Assembly (NCBI RefSeq): GCF_047511655.1
Contig: NC_133398.1
Location: forward strand, 39,375,638-39,439,637
Direction of reading: 5' to 3'
DNA length: 64,000 nucleotides
DNA from: Castor canadensis
Taxonomy: Eukaryota; Chordata; Mammalia; Rodentia; Castoridae
The notes below the pieces were generated by a model, which saw only the letters and a program-made list of their open reading frames with translations, searched no databases and had not been told where the DNA came from. Of this stretch, positions 40,298-52,133 are shown in pieces. The translations under genes were made by a program, and so were the position numbers. The stretch's first letter is position 1, and each line of letters starts with the position of its first letter.

Positions 40298-40506
40298 GTG
40301 TCTTGCTTAAAATCACCAAGCACTGATTAAGAAGCTGAGCTGATCAGCTCAGATCGGCCTATATATAAAACCTGAGCTATGAACAGTTCACCATCCAGAC
40401 CGGGGAGTCCCTCTGAATAAGGAAACCTCAAACCAGCCTCAAACTCAGGTTTGAGGTTCCTGGGTTTTTCCACTGCTCCTTCCTCCACTACCACACTCCT
40501 TTTCAA

Positions 40507-40612
40507 CTTTTTTTTCTTCTTCTTTTCTTTGTGGTGTTGGGGATTATACTCAGGGCCTCTCACATGCTAGGTAAGGAAAGTGTTCTTCCACTGAGCTCTA
40601 CTCCTCAGCCCT
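40507..40612 (-). mobile_element. ID-like SINE
   Basis: Reverse with T-rich tail: tggtgttggggattatactc. Confidence 0.85.
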
Positions 40613-40779
40613 CTTTCATCCTTCTCACAAAGTGTCCTTCTTGTCTCTCCTCTCTGCTTCAGTGAACCCAATGCCTGAGACTCTTTTCTGTGGGTTAAGA
40701 AATTGCTGTTTGGAGCTTCTTTAAAATGCTTTACTGTGAAATTGATTTAGGTAGAAATCAAAGGATAAAACTAGAAGGC

Positions 40780-40995
40780 AAGCCGGGTACCAGTGGCTCA
40801 TACCTGTAATCCTAGCTACTCAGGAAGCAGCGATCAGGAGGATCAAGGTTTGGAGCCAGCCTGGGCAAATAGTTCACGAAACTCTCCCTATCTCGAAAAT
40901 ACCCAACACAAAAAAGGCCTGGTAGAGCACCTGCCTGTTATGTGTGAGACCCTGAGTTCAAACTCCAGTACCACCAAAAAACAAAAACAGAAACA
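40780..40995 (+). mobile_element. B1-ID dimeric SINE
   Basis: Forward; the right half lacks its first part but keeps gagttcaaactccagtacc. Confidence 0.9.
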
Positions 40996-41564
40996 AAACT
41001 AGAAGGAAAAAGATTGATGGGGAAACTTGACAATGGATGGATCAGGCTGTCATCCCTGAGCCCACTGATTGGTGGGAATCACTAAGTAAGAAGGAAGTAC
41101 ACAGAACCATCTACAAAGGACTCTCTGCTCCACCCAGTGGGGTAAAAAATCATACCATTAGAGCTAACTTCCTATATATTCTAAGAAATACTGGAGGTGA
41201 AGGAAAAGTTAAATGACATTACAAGGAAGGAAACAGATAAAATCCCAAACATGGCACATCCTATAGGACCACATTTACCCAACATATTGGTGACATGAAC
41301 AAATAAAGATGGAGAAAGGGAAATCACACTTGTTCAGTACATTTAATCCAATGTGCCATGCAACCCTGTTTGGATCCCAACTCAAGACAAATCAATGCAA
41401 GAAGACATTTTGAAACTATTGCAGGTGTCTCACCATTCCATGAAATTGTTCATTTTGTTAGGTATGGCATTGTGATTATGTAAGAAAATGTTTCTATATT
41501 TTAGGAATGAACACTGTAGGAATGAGATGACAGAGTAGCTGGAATTTGTCTTGAATTACCTCAG
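40996..41564. other. Possible unidentified old transposon remnant
   Basis: 41400-41545 reads like the end of an old interspersed repeat (ttgttaggtatggcattgtg). I cannot assign the family. Confidence 0.35.
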
Positions 41565-41567
41565 AAA

Positions 41568-41662
41568 AGGACTGGGAATACAGTTCAATGTTAGAGCTCC
41601 TGCCTAGCAGGTACAAGATCCTAAGTTCAATCCTCAGCACCTCAGAATCAAAATAAAGCTAC
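41568..41662 (+). mobile_element. ID-like SINE
   Basis: Forward: gactgggaatacagttcaat through aagttcaatcctcagcacc. Confidence 0.82.
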
Positions 41663-41789
41663 AGAAAAAATAGTACAGATGAGACTAGAATGCCAAAGGT
41701 TGATGATTTTAGAATCTGGATCATGGTTATATGGGAGTCCATGCTCTATTTTTGCACATTTGAAATTTCCATTTAGAAATGCTATCAAG

Positions 41790-41876
41790 AGGCTGGTGGA
41801 ATGGCTCAAGTGGTAGAGCACCTCCTAACAAGCGTGAAGCCCTGAGTTCAAACCCCAGTACCACCAAAAAAAAAAG
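41790..41876 (+). mobile_element. ID SINE
   Basis: Forward, well preserved: gaggctggtggaatggctca, ttcaaaccccagtaccacc, A tail. Confidence 0.92.
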
Positions 41877-42510
41877 CACCTGCCTAGAAATGCTATCTAT
41901 CAAGGGATGTGGGGCATATCTCCAGGTATTGGTGTTGGGCACCTTCTGAGCTGGCCTGAACCTGGGAACTGGGAACTCAACTCTATTCATTCCACCTCCA
42001 TCGCTCTAGCTCCTCTGGCCTCCACATACCTGATAGGGAGCCTTCTTTGGGACTTTATTCCTCAGAGGGAGGCAAGGCTTTTCAGGTCAGTCTAGCTCAG
42101 CACAGTCGGCATCTCTGATTGCCCCTTACCCATTCTAACTCCACTAACTGGGCTCTGTCAAGTCTCTGCCCTCTGTCCTCATCTCCCCTGCCAGGCCAAG
42201 CCTGCCCTAAGATGCCCAATCTTGGGGCTGAGGAACATTAAGAGGAAGACTCAGAGATGTGAGCATCAGACAGACCTTTGTACCTGCCACAGGGGGCAGG
42301 AAGATGAGAGCTGAGCTCATGCACCTAGCCAGAAGCACCTGGACCCCTCCCTAGCCAGCCAAGATGGGTCGTGGCAGCTGGAAAATAGGTCTTTGGATGC
42401 CTTTCTGGGTGTAGAATAGAACACCGGAGAACAGAACACTGAGACCACCACCCTAAAGCTGAGCAAGCTATGGACTGTCTCAGAAGGGTCTCTTCCCTCA
42501 ACCCTCACTG
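41877..42510. other. Unassigned intergenic DNA
   Basis: Nothing recognised. Confidence 0.4.
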
Positions 42511-42515
42511 ACTCC

Positions 42516-42709
42516 TTTTTTTTTTTTTGGTACTAGAATTTGAACTCAGGGCCTACACCTTAAACCACTCTACCAGCCCTTTTATGTGAAGGGTTTTTTT
42601 GAGATGGTGTCTCAAGAACTATTTGCCGGGGCTGGCTTTGAAACACGATCCTCCTGATCTCTGTCTCCTGAGTAGCTAGGATTACAGGTGTGAACCACCG
42701 TGCCCGGTT
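42516..42709 (-). mobile_element. B1-ID dimeric SINE
   Basis: Reverse full dimer. The text 'cctcactgact' occurs on both sides (ccctcactgactcc before; cctcactgactct after), a likely TSD. Confidence 0.92.
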
Positions 42710-43700
42710 CCTCACTGACTCTGTAAATTCATTCACCAACATGTCTTCATTTCCTTCCTCCATCTGATCATTACCCACAATCAGATCATTACACCATAAT
42801 CATATCATTGTCTTGTACCATCACCTCCCCCATCAGTGATTTATCCCTTATTCTGTCAGTGAACCCCAGTTCAGTCCATGTTCTGGGGAGCTCAAGTGCA
42901 AGTATGTAGCACTTGCCTCAGTAGCCTTGGTGAAAAGGCAGGCAGGAAGAAGCATGTGAGGGAAGGTCAGTGCTGTGACAAAGGTGCAGACAGGTGCCCT
43001 GGAACCAGGATGCACTGGTGCTCTCTGAGGATGGGACGCTCGATTGGCCTAGGAAGATGAATAGTTCTTCGGGTAGGTTGGGAGGGCAACCACAAGTGTA
43101 AAGGCGTGGAAACAGCAATGTGCTGGAGGTTGGGGCTGTGAGGCTGGACCTCTGTGCATCATGGAGAAAGCTCAGACTTTAAGCTGGATAATCATGGCAC
43201 CTTAGGAGTGAGAACTATTCCTAAGAAAAGGGGGTGTAGGCAGAGAGACCCACGAAGAGGCTCCTGAAGATAGATTTGCAGTCTGGAGAAGAGGCAGATG
43301 TAGGTTTTTAGCAACAGGTCTGCAAGTATGAAGAGGACCTCAGGGCAGACTAAGGAAGGTGTGGGAACAGATAGACTCTTGAGAGAAAGCTCCAGAGGTG
43401 TGTCGGTGAGCAGCATGACTTGGGATGGCTTGGGAGGTAGGCAGATGTGGGGAGGTGAGATGAGGTTGGGTTGGGGCAGGTGAAGGTAGACATGTTGGTT
43501 AGTAAAGAGAGACCAGGAGCGAGAGGTGCTGCATCATTCATATTAAGTGATGGGGTGAGTTCTCGGCTGGAACAGATTGGGGAGGGCAGCATCTGTGTGG
43601 TGGACAAGGACATCAGAGAGATGCAGGGACCACATCTTCATCACACAGCAGGCCTGGTCCAGGGCCCACAAAAACAATTTATCTAATATTGTTTTCTTCT
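42710..43700. other. Unassigned intergenic DNA
   Basis: Contains a small local duplication around 42770-42810 (cagatcattac twice). No gene. Confidence 0.4.
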
Positions 43701-43704
43701 TTTT

Positions 43705-43874
43705 CTTTCCTTCCTTCCTTCCTTCCTTCCTTCCTTCCTTCCTTCCTTCCTTCCTTCCTTCCTTCCTTCCTTCCTTCCTTCCTTCCTTCCTTCCTCCCTC
43801 CCTCCCTCCCTCCCTCCCTCCCTCCCTCCCTCCTTCCTTCCTTCCTTCCTGTCTTCTCTCTCTCTCTCTCTCTC
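43705..43874 (+). repeat. (CTTC)n-(CTCC)n-(CTTC)n-(TC)n microsatellite
   Basis: About 22 CTTC units, about 10 CTCC units, about four more CTTC units, then a TC run. Pure pyrimidine. It grew at the tail of the reverse SINE that starts at 43875. The long Leu-Pro-Ser open frame across it is not a gene. Confidence 0.95.
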
Positions 43875-44127
43875 TTTTTTTGCAGTACTGGGGTTTGAAC
43901 TCAGGGCCTATGCCTTGAGCCTTTTTTTGTGTGTGTGTGAAGGATTTTTTCGAGATAGAGTCTAGTGAACTGTTTGCCCTGGCTTTTTTTTTTTTTTTTT
44001 TAATGGGCTATTTCGAGGTAGGGTCTTGTGAACTGTTTTCCCTGGCTGGCTTTGGACTGTGATCCTCCTGATCGCTGCCTCCTGAGTAGCTAGAATTACA
44101 GGCATGAGCCACCGGTACCTGGCAAGT
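43875..44127 (-). mobile_element. Reverse dimeric SINE, partly duplicated inside
   Basis: The piece 43875-43982 stops near ctgtttgccctggc. After a T20 run, the text from gagatagagtctagtgaac restarts as 'gaggtagggtcttgtgaac', so the middle is duplicated or two copies are joined. Confidence 0.82.
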
Positions 44128-44164
44128 TTTTTGTTGTTGTTGTTGTTTTTTTCCTGGAGGTAGG

Positions 44165-44660
44165 GACCTCAGAAGGCAAAATGCAAGGGTATATTTTTCC
44201 AAAAGAATTAAAAGCAGGATCCCAAAGAGCCAAATAGACATTTGCACACTTGTTTTCATAGCATAGTTAAGATGTCTAGCATTATTCACAATAGCCAGAA
44301 GGGGAAGCAGCCCAGGTGTCCTTGGATGGATTAGTGGATAAATAAAATGTGGTATATCAAATTAGGCTATGTTATTTTTTTTCAGTCTTGAAAAGGAAGA
44401 GTATTCACGATACAACATGGATGAAACTTGAGGACATTGTGATAAGTGAAGTAAGGCACACATAAAAAAACAAATTCTGTAAGATTCCACTTCCCTGAGT
44501 ATCATAGAAAGTAGAATGGTAACTGCCAGAGGCTGAAGCTAGGAGGACATGTAGAGTTGCTTAGTAAGTATAGAATTTCAGTTTTTCAGAACGAAAAGTC
44601 TGTTTACATAACAGTGTGAATATACTTATCATTACTGAACTATACACTTAAAAATTGTTA
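44165..44660 (+). mobile_element. Ancient L1M 3' end
   Basis: ttcacaatagccagaagggg, caggtgtccttggatggatt, acaacatggatgaaacttga and 'ggtaactgccagaggctga' are typical old L1 words. Confidence 0.8.
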
Positions 44661-44663
44661 AGA

Positions 44664-44790
44664 TGTCTAGGCATGGTGGTTCACACCTCTAATCCCAGCA
44701 TTCAGGAGCCTGAGGCAGGAGTATCTTGAGTTTGAGGCCAGCTTGAGCTGTCTGAAAAAAACAAACAAAAAACAAAATAAAAAATTCAAA
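44664..44790 (+). mobile_element. B1 SINE
   Basis: Forward: ggcatggtggttcacacctc, then gaggccagcttgagctg and an A tail. Confidence 0.9.
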
Positions 44791-44891
44791 AAGTGGAGAT
44801 GGAAAAAACCTACCCGTTTTTCACTCCAAATGAAGACAGACATGTCATGGAAGAGGCAAAAGCTTTTGGCTCTCAAGCCCCTCTACAGCTC

Positions 44892-44972
44892 AGGGCCGGG
44901 GTACAGTTCAAAGGTACAGCACTCACCTAGCATGTACAAGGCCCAGGTTTTGATTCCCGGTGCTAAAAATAA
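44892..44972 (+). mobile_element. ID-like SINE
   Basis: Forward: gggccggggtacagttcaaa through ttgattcccggtgctaaaa. Confidence 0.8.
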
Positions 44973-45427
44973 TCTGTGGCTCGACAGGAACTTGAGGGGA
45001 CGCCTGCTCCTTCTACTCCAGTCATCATGGCCTTCCAAAGAGCCAACAAAGAAGGAAAAAGTTTGCTCAGACTGGAAATAGACTTGTATAGTTTGGAATC
45101 AGAAGATACTGACATAGCAAGTATCAATGTAGACAAAGATACTCTGAATGACTGAGCATAGCTTTCCATTTACTCAACTAAACACACCATTAGTCTGTAG
45201 CAGTTCCGACTGGCACCCTGACCACAGTGCTTTGAACCACGAGAGACTCCTTAGATGTTTATATGTAAACGCTATGGACCAGTGGTGCACAGTGGCCTCC
45301 CATCTTTTCAGGAATTTATGTGCAGCATTTGAGTGGCTATGCTTTCCTTGTGAAGTCAGACTGATTTTTTCATAAAAAATTATCTAGTCTATATCTGATA
45401 AAATCTTTTGAATTAAGAAAAAGATAG

Positions 45428-45745
45428 ATGCTGGGTGCGGGTGGCTCACACCTGTAATCCCAGCTACTCAGGAGGCAGAGATCAGGAGGATCACGGTTTG
45501 AAGCCAGCCCCGGCAAATAGTTTTTGAGACCTATCTCAAAAAAACCATCACACGCACACACAAAAAAGGGCTGGTGGAGTGGCTCAAGGTGTAGGCCCTG
45601 AGTTCAAGCCCCAAAACCACAAAATAAATAAAATAAAATAAAAAAACAAAAAAACAAAAGAAAGATGGCATGCCTCAAGTGGTAGAGTGCTTGCCTAGCA
45701 AATACCAGGCCCTGAGTTCAATTTCCAGTACCATTAAAAAAAGGT
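45428..45745 (+). mobile_element. B1-ID dimer followed by ID monomer
   Basis: 45428-45655 dimer with AAATA tail; 45660-45740 a separate ID monomer (aagtggtagagtgcttgcct). Confidence 0.9.
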
Positions 45746-45747
45746 GG

Positions 45748-46035
45748 CAGTTTTTTTAGGGGGTGGGACTGAGGTTTTGAACTCAGGGCTTTGCACTTGC
45801 AAAGCAGGCACTCTACTGCTTGAGCCACACCTCCAGCCCATTTTGCTCTGATTATTTATTTATTTTTTACCCCACTCCACATCTCCACATTCACAATATA
45901 GAGAGACTAGTTATTTTTGGAGATGGGGGGGTCTCAAAAACTATTTTGCCCAGGCTGGTCTCAAACTTCAATCCTCCTTGATCTCAGCCTCCCAAGTAGC
46001 TAAGAATACAGAGGTGAACCACCTGCACATAGCAA
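45748..46035 (-). mobile_element. B1-ID dimeric SINE with internal 55-bp insert
   Basis: Reverse dimer; foreign text sits at about 45853-45908 between the two halves. Confidence 0.82.
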
Positions 46036-47100
46036 GGTGGCAAATTTTAAGTTGAACTATTTTTACTGAAAAAAAAAAAATCAAGGACCCATGAAAGTCA
46101 GAATACAGCCCTAGTGTGGAGGAGGTTAGCCAGAGATGGAGTGTGAGGGGGACAAGAAGCACGGAGCCTGTGCTGTGAGGAATAACCCAGTGGGAATGGT
46201 TGCTCTTCCTCCTGTTCAGAGATGCACTGTGGCATCCTCAAGTTAGGCTAGGAGCCAGGACACCTGGGTTTGACTCACCCTGAATCTTGGACTGTGCCAA
46301 GAGCAGAAGAGATAGTGTCTGCCTGCCCTGGCCAGTTGGCCTTGCCCTGCACCCCAGGGAGCAGTGCAGGTGTGGGAGGACCCTCTAGGGACACAGGGAG
46401 AGGCTCAGGAACAGGGAAGGCCTCCCACACACACATCTGGGGTCCCTGTGTTCCACCAAGCCTGCCTGGCTGAGTCTCATGCCTGCGGATGGCGGTGCCC
46501 GAGAGGCAGCCCACACTCTCACAGGCAACTTTGGTGCAACCACTGTGTTCCTGGAAAGCTGTCATGGAGCCTCACCTTCCCGCTGGCTCCCATGAGCATT
46601 TCAAAGTGGCTTTCCTGCTGCAGGGGGGCTCCCTGTGAGCATTCCCTGAGGTCTCCGCTCCTTGTTGTCTTCAGGAGAACAGCTATGGGTGGGAGGCCTT
46701 GGGATTTGGGCAAAGACAAAGGTTATCTCAGGAAGGAGCTGGCCTTGTCCATCTGCAGGGAGGTTGGGCGTGGGGAGGCAGGCACACCATGCTGGGGCTG
46801 CCTGGCCTCTGGGCCTGCCTCCTTCTCAAGGCTGAGCAGGAGAGTGGAAAGAGTGTAGCTTGCCTTCGGGGAGCTGAGATGGGCTCTCTGCCCACCCAAT
46901 CCCCCTGGACCAGGCGCTCAGACTCTGACAGGATCAGATAGGGCACGTTCCTGCAGCAAGCTGCCTGCTGACTCGGATTGTGCTGACGCAGGCAGGAAGG
47001 AAAATATTAACCAGGAGAATGAGCGCATGCTCACATGTGCACAACTGTGTTGTGTGTGTGTGTATGTGTGCATGTCCACAGAGAGGCTTTCACATGCAAA
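46036..47100. other. Unassigned, moderately GC-rich DNA
   Basis: No gene or repeat recognised; long open frames here show no known domain. TG-rich text at 47030-47085. Confidence 0.4.
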
Positions 47101-47112
47101 ACCAGATACAGA

Positions 47113-47247
47113 AGAGTCAGGTGTGGTGGTGCACATCTGTAATCCCAGCACATGGGAGGAGGCAACAGGATCCTGAGTTCAAGGCCAGCTTGGAATAGTA
47201 AGACCCTGTCTCAGAAAAACAAAAAGCAAAAACCAAAATTAAAAAAA
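47113..47247 (+). mobile_element. B1 SINE
   Basis: Forward: caggtgtggtggtgcacatc, aaggccagcttggaatag, A-rich tail; followed by degenerate CA text to 47330. Confidence 0.9.
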
Positions 47248-47340
47248 AGAGACACAGATATGTGCATGTGCACACACATGTGTCCATTCACACACACATA
47301 GATACATGCAAAGATACACATGATTCTCACAAATGCAAAT

Positions 47341-47785
47341 TTGCTGGGGATTCTGGCCACTAGTCACCCTCCTCCTGGAAGCCTTCTCTGATAGCTCTTA
47401 CGTCACCTTATACTAGAAAGTGAAAATTCTGAGCTCCAGCCTGTTTCTGATGCTAAGTTAAATAGTTTAACATGGGCTTTGGAGTGGAGCAGGGCTAGGT
47501 TTAAGTTCTGCTTCCTTGATTTATAACATTTTTTTGCCCTTGGGCCAGTGGCCAGGCTTGATTCTGTGCTTTAGTTTTGTCCACTTTGTCTTGGAGGTCT
47601 GTTTATGACTGAGAAGGATGAGAGTCTCTCGTCTAGGGGTGGGGGGGAGAGGGGAGCAATTCTCGCAATTGCTTAGTGTCCCAACTTATCCCTTGCCTAG
47701 CCACCTAGTCCTGTTCCCTCACTGGGGGGACCTTGGCCTCCTGGGTGAGGCAAGTGGCAGGAGACACTTGCCTGGGTGAGGCTTA
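47341..47785. other. Unassigned intergenic DNA
   Basis: 47430-47530 has MIR-like words (ggagtggagcagggctaggt). Nothing firm. Confidence 0.35.
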
Positions 47786-47789
47786 AGGT

Positions 47790-48095
47790 CTTTTTTTTTT
47801 TTTTAAGTATGGGGGCTTGAATTCAGGGCCTATACTTTGAGCCACTCCACCAGACCTTTTTTTGTGAAGGGTTTTATCGAGCTAGGCTTTCACAAACTAT
47901 TTGTCTAGGATGGCTTCAAACCGAGATCCTCCTATCTCTGCCTCCTGAGTAGCTAGGATTACAGGTATGAGCCACCAGTGTCCAGATCCCCCTGCCTTTT
48001 CTTTTCTTTTTTGAGGCAGGGTCTCACTAGGTCAAACTGGCCTCAAACTCATGATTCTCCTGACTGCTGGGATTACAGATGTGTGTCACAACAGC
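47790..48095 (-). mobile_element. Reverse dimeric SINE followed by B1
   Basis: 47790-47988 dimer; 48008-48095 shortened reverse B1 (ggcagggtctcactaggtca). Confidence 0.88.
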
Positions 48096-48424
48096 TAGGA
48101 GGAGCGGAATGAAAATCTTCATGGCTTCAGGTGATTCCAGAGAGAGCAGGGTCCCACTCCCATCTTTGTTCCTTCCACCAAACCAGCACCTTAGTTATAA
48201 AAAGAGTTCTGTGGCTCTAAAGAATCTGAAAACTTATAAGTGTAAAACAATTTAACAGAAAGCAGTTTTGATGATAAATTAATCACTGGTATGCTTATTG
48301 AAACAATTAGTTGAAATAATTACATTTCTGTGTCAAAGCTTTTGGGAGCATTTTGGGGAGAGTTTCAAGAAGTTTTAACATCTTTAGTAACTTTTTGTTT
48401 CTTCATTCTGGCTTTTTATTCAAG

Positions 48425-48536
48425 TTTTTTTTTTTTTGTTATTGTTGTTTGTTTTGTTTTTGTGGTGCTGGGGTTTGAACTGAGGGCCTCATGCTTGCTA
48501 GACAGCTGCTTTACCTTAGCCACTCGGCCAGCTCTC
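48425..48536 (-). mobile_element. ID-like SINE with TSD
   Basis: 'cattctggctttttat' before (from about 48404) and 'cattctggctttttaa' after (48536) match over 15 bases; the T-rich tail lies between. Confidence 0.9.
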
Positions 48537-48584
48537 ATTCTGGCTTTTTAAATGTCTATTGAATTTCATTCCTAATTGGGCTTT

Positions 48585-48814
48585 AGGCAATTGAACTCAG
48601 AGCCTACATTTTGAGTCACTCTACCAGCCCTTTTCTTTCTTTTTTTTTTTATCATTTTTTCTCTTTTACTTATCAGCCCTTCTTTATGAAAAATTTTTTT
48701 TCGAGATAGGGATTTGTGAACTATTTGCCTGGGCTGGCTTTGAACTGTGATCCTCTTGATCTCTGCCTCCTAAGTAGTTAGGATTACAGGCGTGATCCAC
48801 CAGCACCCGGCTGG
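48585..48814 (-). mobile_element. B1-ID dimeric SINE, rearranged
   Basis: Reverse; the ID half is at 48590-48630, a T-rich insert follows, and the B1 half runs to the aggcgtgatccaccagcacc end. Confidence 0.82.
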
Positions 48815-48949
48815 ATGCCTTTAAAACTGGGACAATATAAATGCCTATCAGTAAGGAATTCTACAATATGGAAGATCTATCATGTGGAATGTTGGAAAGC
48901 CACTAGAATCAGGGGGATGTGAGCCAGTTGGTAGGGGAAAAAGTCTTAC

Positions 48950-49032
48950 TCTTTTTTTTTTTTTCAGTATTGGGGATTGAACTCAGGGCCTCGTGCTTGC
49001 TAGGCAAGTGCTATACCAGACCCCAAGTCCTT
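48950..49032 (-). mobile_element. ID-like SINE
   Basis: Reverse: tattggggattgaactcagg; it ends at the left TSD of the large L1. Confidence 0.88.
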
Positions 49033-49503
49033 CAATAAATATTTTTTTTATTCATATGTGCATCCAATGTTTGGGTCATTTCTCCCCCCTTCCCCCACAC
49101 CCTCACTTACCGTCCCCCGCCTCTCCCTCTCCCCCGCACAATACCTGGCAGAAACTATTTTGCCCTTATCTCTAATTTTGTTGTAGAGAGAGTACAAGCA
49201 ACAAAAGGACCAAGGGTTTTTGCTAGTTGAGATAAGGATAACTATACAGAGAGTTGACTCGCATTGATTTCCTGTGTTACCTTCTAAGTTAATTCTTCTC
49301 GAACTAACCTTTTCTCTAGTTCTTGGTCCCCTTCTCCTATTGGCCTCAGTTGCTTTTAGGGTATCTGCTTTAGTTTCTCTGCTTTAAGGGCAACAAATGC
49401 TAGCTAATTTTTTAGATGTCTTACCTATCCTCTTATCTCCCTTGTGTGAGCTCGCTTTATCATGTGATCAAAGTTCAATAGCCTTGTTGTGTTTGCCCTT
49501 GAT

Positions 49504-49803
49504 CTAATGTCCACATATGAGGGAGAACATATGATTTTTGGTCTTTTGGGCCAGGCTAACCTTACTCAGAATGATGTTCTCCAATTCCATCCATTTACCA
49601 GTGAATGATAACATTTCATTCTTCTTCGTGGCTGCATAAAGTTCCATTGTGTATAAATACCACATTTTCTTGATCCATTCGTCAGTGGTGGGGCATCTTG
49701 GCTGTTTCCATAACTTGGCTATTGTGAATAGTGCTACAATAAACATGGGTGTGCAGGTGCCTCTGGAGTAACCTGTGTCACAGTCTTTTGGGTATATCCC
49801 CAA
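49504..49803 (-). pseudogene. L1 ORF2 last 99 codons
   Basis: Ends of L1 ORF2: TTDEWIKKMWYLYTMELYAA and the following conserved tail, then a stop at about 49504 and the 3' UTR. Confidence 0.88.
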
Positions 49804-50168
49804 GAGTGGTATTGCTGGATCAAATGGTAGATCAATGTCTAGCTTTTTAAGTAGCCTCCAAATTTTTTTCCAGAGTGGTTGTACTAGTTTACATTCCCAC
49901 CAACAGTGTAAGAGGGTTCCTTTTTTCCCCTCATCCTCGCCAACACCTGTTGTTAGTGGTGTTGCTAATGATGGCTATTCTAACAGGGGTGAGGTGGAAT
50001 CTTAGTGTGGTTTTAATTTGCATTTCCTTTATTGCTAGAGATGGTGAGCATCTTTTCATGTGTTTTTTGGCCATTTGAATTTCTTCTTTTGAGAAAGTTC
50101 TGTTTAGTTCACTTGCCCATTTCTTTATTGGTTCATTAATTTTGGGAGAATTTAGTTTTTTAAGTTCC

Positions 50169-51016
50169 CTATATATTCTGGTTATCAGTCCTTTGTCTGG
50201 TTATCAGACATTTGTCTGATGTGTAGCTGGCAAATATTTTCTCCCACTCTGTGGGTGTTCTCTTCAGTTTAGAGACCATTTCTTTTGTTGAGCAGAAGCT
50301 TTTTAGTTTTATGAAGTCCCATTTATCTATGCTATCTCTTCGTTGCTGTGCTGCTGGGGTTCCGTTGAGAAAGTTCTTACCTATACCTACTAACTCCAGA
50401 GTATTTCCTACTCTTTCCTTTATCAACTTTAGAGTTTGGGGTCTGATATTAAGATCCTTGATCCATTTTGAGTTAATCTTGGTATAGGGTGATATACATG
50501 GATCTAGTTTCAGTTTTTTGCAGACTGCTAACCAGTTTTCCCAGCAGTTTTGTTGAAAAGACTGTCTTTTCTCCATCATATATTTTTAGTGCGTTTGTCA
50601 AAGACAGTTGGTTATAGTTGTGTGGCTTCATATCTGGGTCCTCTATTTTGTTTCACTGGTCTTCATGTCTGTTTTTGTGCCAGTACCATGCTGTTTTTAT
50701 TGTTATTGCTTTGTAATATAGTTTGAAGTCATTTATCGTGATACCTCCAGCATTGTTCTTTGAGTATTGCCTTGGCTATTCGTGGCCTCTTGTGTTTCCA
50801 TATAAATTTAACGGTAGATTTCTCAATCTCTTTAATGAATGTCATTGGAATTTTGATGGGAATTGCATTAAACATGTAGATTACTTTTGGGAGTATAGAC
50901 ATTTTTACTATGTTGATTCTACCAATCCATGAGCATGGGAGATCTCTCCATTTTCTATAGTCGTTCTCAATCTCTTTCTTCAGAAGTTTATAGTTTTTCT
51001 TGTAGAGGTCATTCAC
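50169..51016 (-). pseudogene. L1 ORF2 C-terminal region, disrupted
   Basis: Open pieces 51016-50729 and 50579-50169 carry typical L1 ORF2 text after the reverse transcriptase (for example [11 protein letters not shown]). They are in different frames. Confidence 0.88.
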
Positions 51017-52133
51017 ATCCTTTGTTAGGTTTACACCTAGGTATTTGATTTTTTTTTGAAGCTATTGTAAATGGAATTGTTTTCATATATTCTTTCTCAG
51101 TTTGTTCATTGTTAGTGTATAGAAATGCTAATGATTTTTCTATGTTGATTTTATATCTTGCTACCTTGCTATAGCTATTGATGGTGTATGGAAGCTTCTG
51201 AGTAGAGTTTTTTGGGTCTTTAATGTATAGGATCATGTCGTCTGCAAATAAGGATATTTTGACAGTTTCTTTACCTATTTGTATTTCTTTTATTCCTTCT
51301 TCTTGCCTAATTGCTCTGGCTAGGAATTCTAGTACTATGTTGAATAGGAGTGGAGATAGTGGGCATCCTTGTTTCGTTCCTGATTTTAGAGGGAATGGTT
51401 TCAGTTTTTCTCTGTTAAGTATAATTCTGGCTGTAGGTTTGTCATAGATAGCTTTTATAATGTTGAGGTACTTTCCTTCTATTCCTAGTTTTCTTAGAGC
51501 TTTTATCATGAAATGGCGTTGGATCTTACCAAAGGCTTTTCCTGCATCTATTGAGATGATCAAGTGGTTTTTGTCTTTGCTTTTGTTAATGTGGTTTTTT
51601 ACATTTATTGATTTTCATATGTTGAACCACCCCTGCATTCCTGGGATGAAGCCTACTTGGTCGTGGTGAATGATCTTTTTGATGTGTTGTTGAATTCGGT
51701 TTGCCATTATTTTATTGAGGATTTTTGCATCAATATTCATTAAGGAGATTGACCTATAGTTCTCCTTTTTGGAGGTGTCTTTGCCTGGTTTTGGGATAAG
51801 TGTAATTCTGGCTTCATAAAATGTGTTAGGCAGTTTTCCTTCCCTTTCTATATCGTGGAACAGTTTAAGGAGGGTTGGTGTCAGTTCTTCTTTAAAGGTC
51901 TGATAGAATTTAGCAGAGAATCCATCAGGTCCTGAACTTTTCTTTTTGGGGAGACTCTTGATTGCTGCTTCAATTTCATTTTGTGTTATAGATCTATTCA
52001 GTTTATTAAGATCCTCTTGGTTCAGTTTTAGATGATCATATGTATCTAGAAATCTGTCCATTTCTTTAAGATTTTCGAATTTATTTGAATATAGGTTCTC
52101 GAAGTAGTCTCTGATGATTTCCTGGACTTCCAT
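51009..52133 (-). pseudogene. L1 ORF2 reverse-transcriptase region, disrupted
   Basis: Two open segments (52133-51615 and 51563-51009) in the same frame, separated by an in-frame TGA at about 51615. The first holds the SSGPDG and LIPKPGKD motifs; the second holds FADDM, the polymerase catalytic box. Downstream frame changes end the coding capacity. Confidence 0.93.

Noticed and set aside
43577-43918. Leu-Pro-Ser-Phe repeat protein
   Set aside because: Translation of the CTTC/CTCC microsatellite and the adjoining SINE.
46364-46858. 164-codon open frame
   Set aside because: No recognisable domain, no splice or promoter context; expected by chance in GC-rich DNA.
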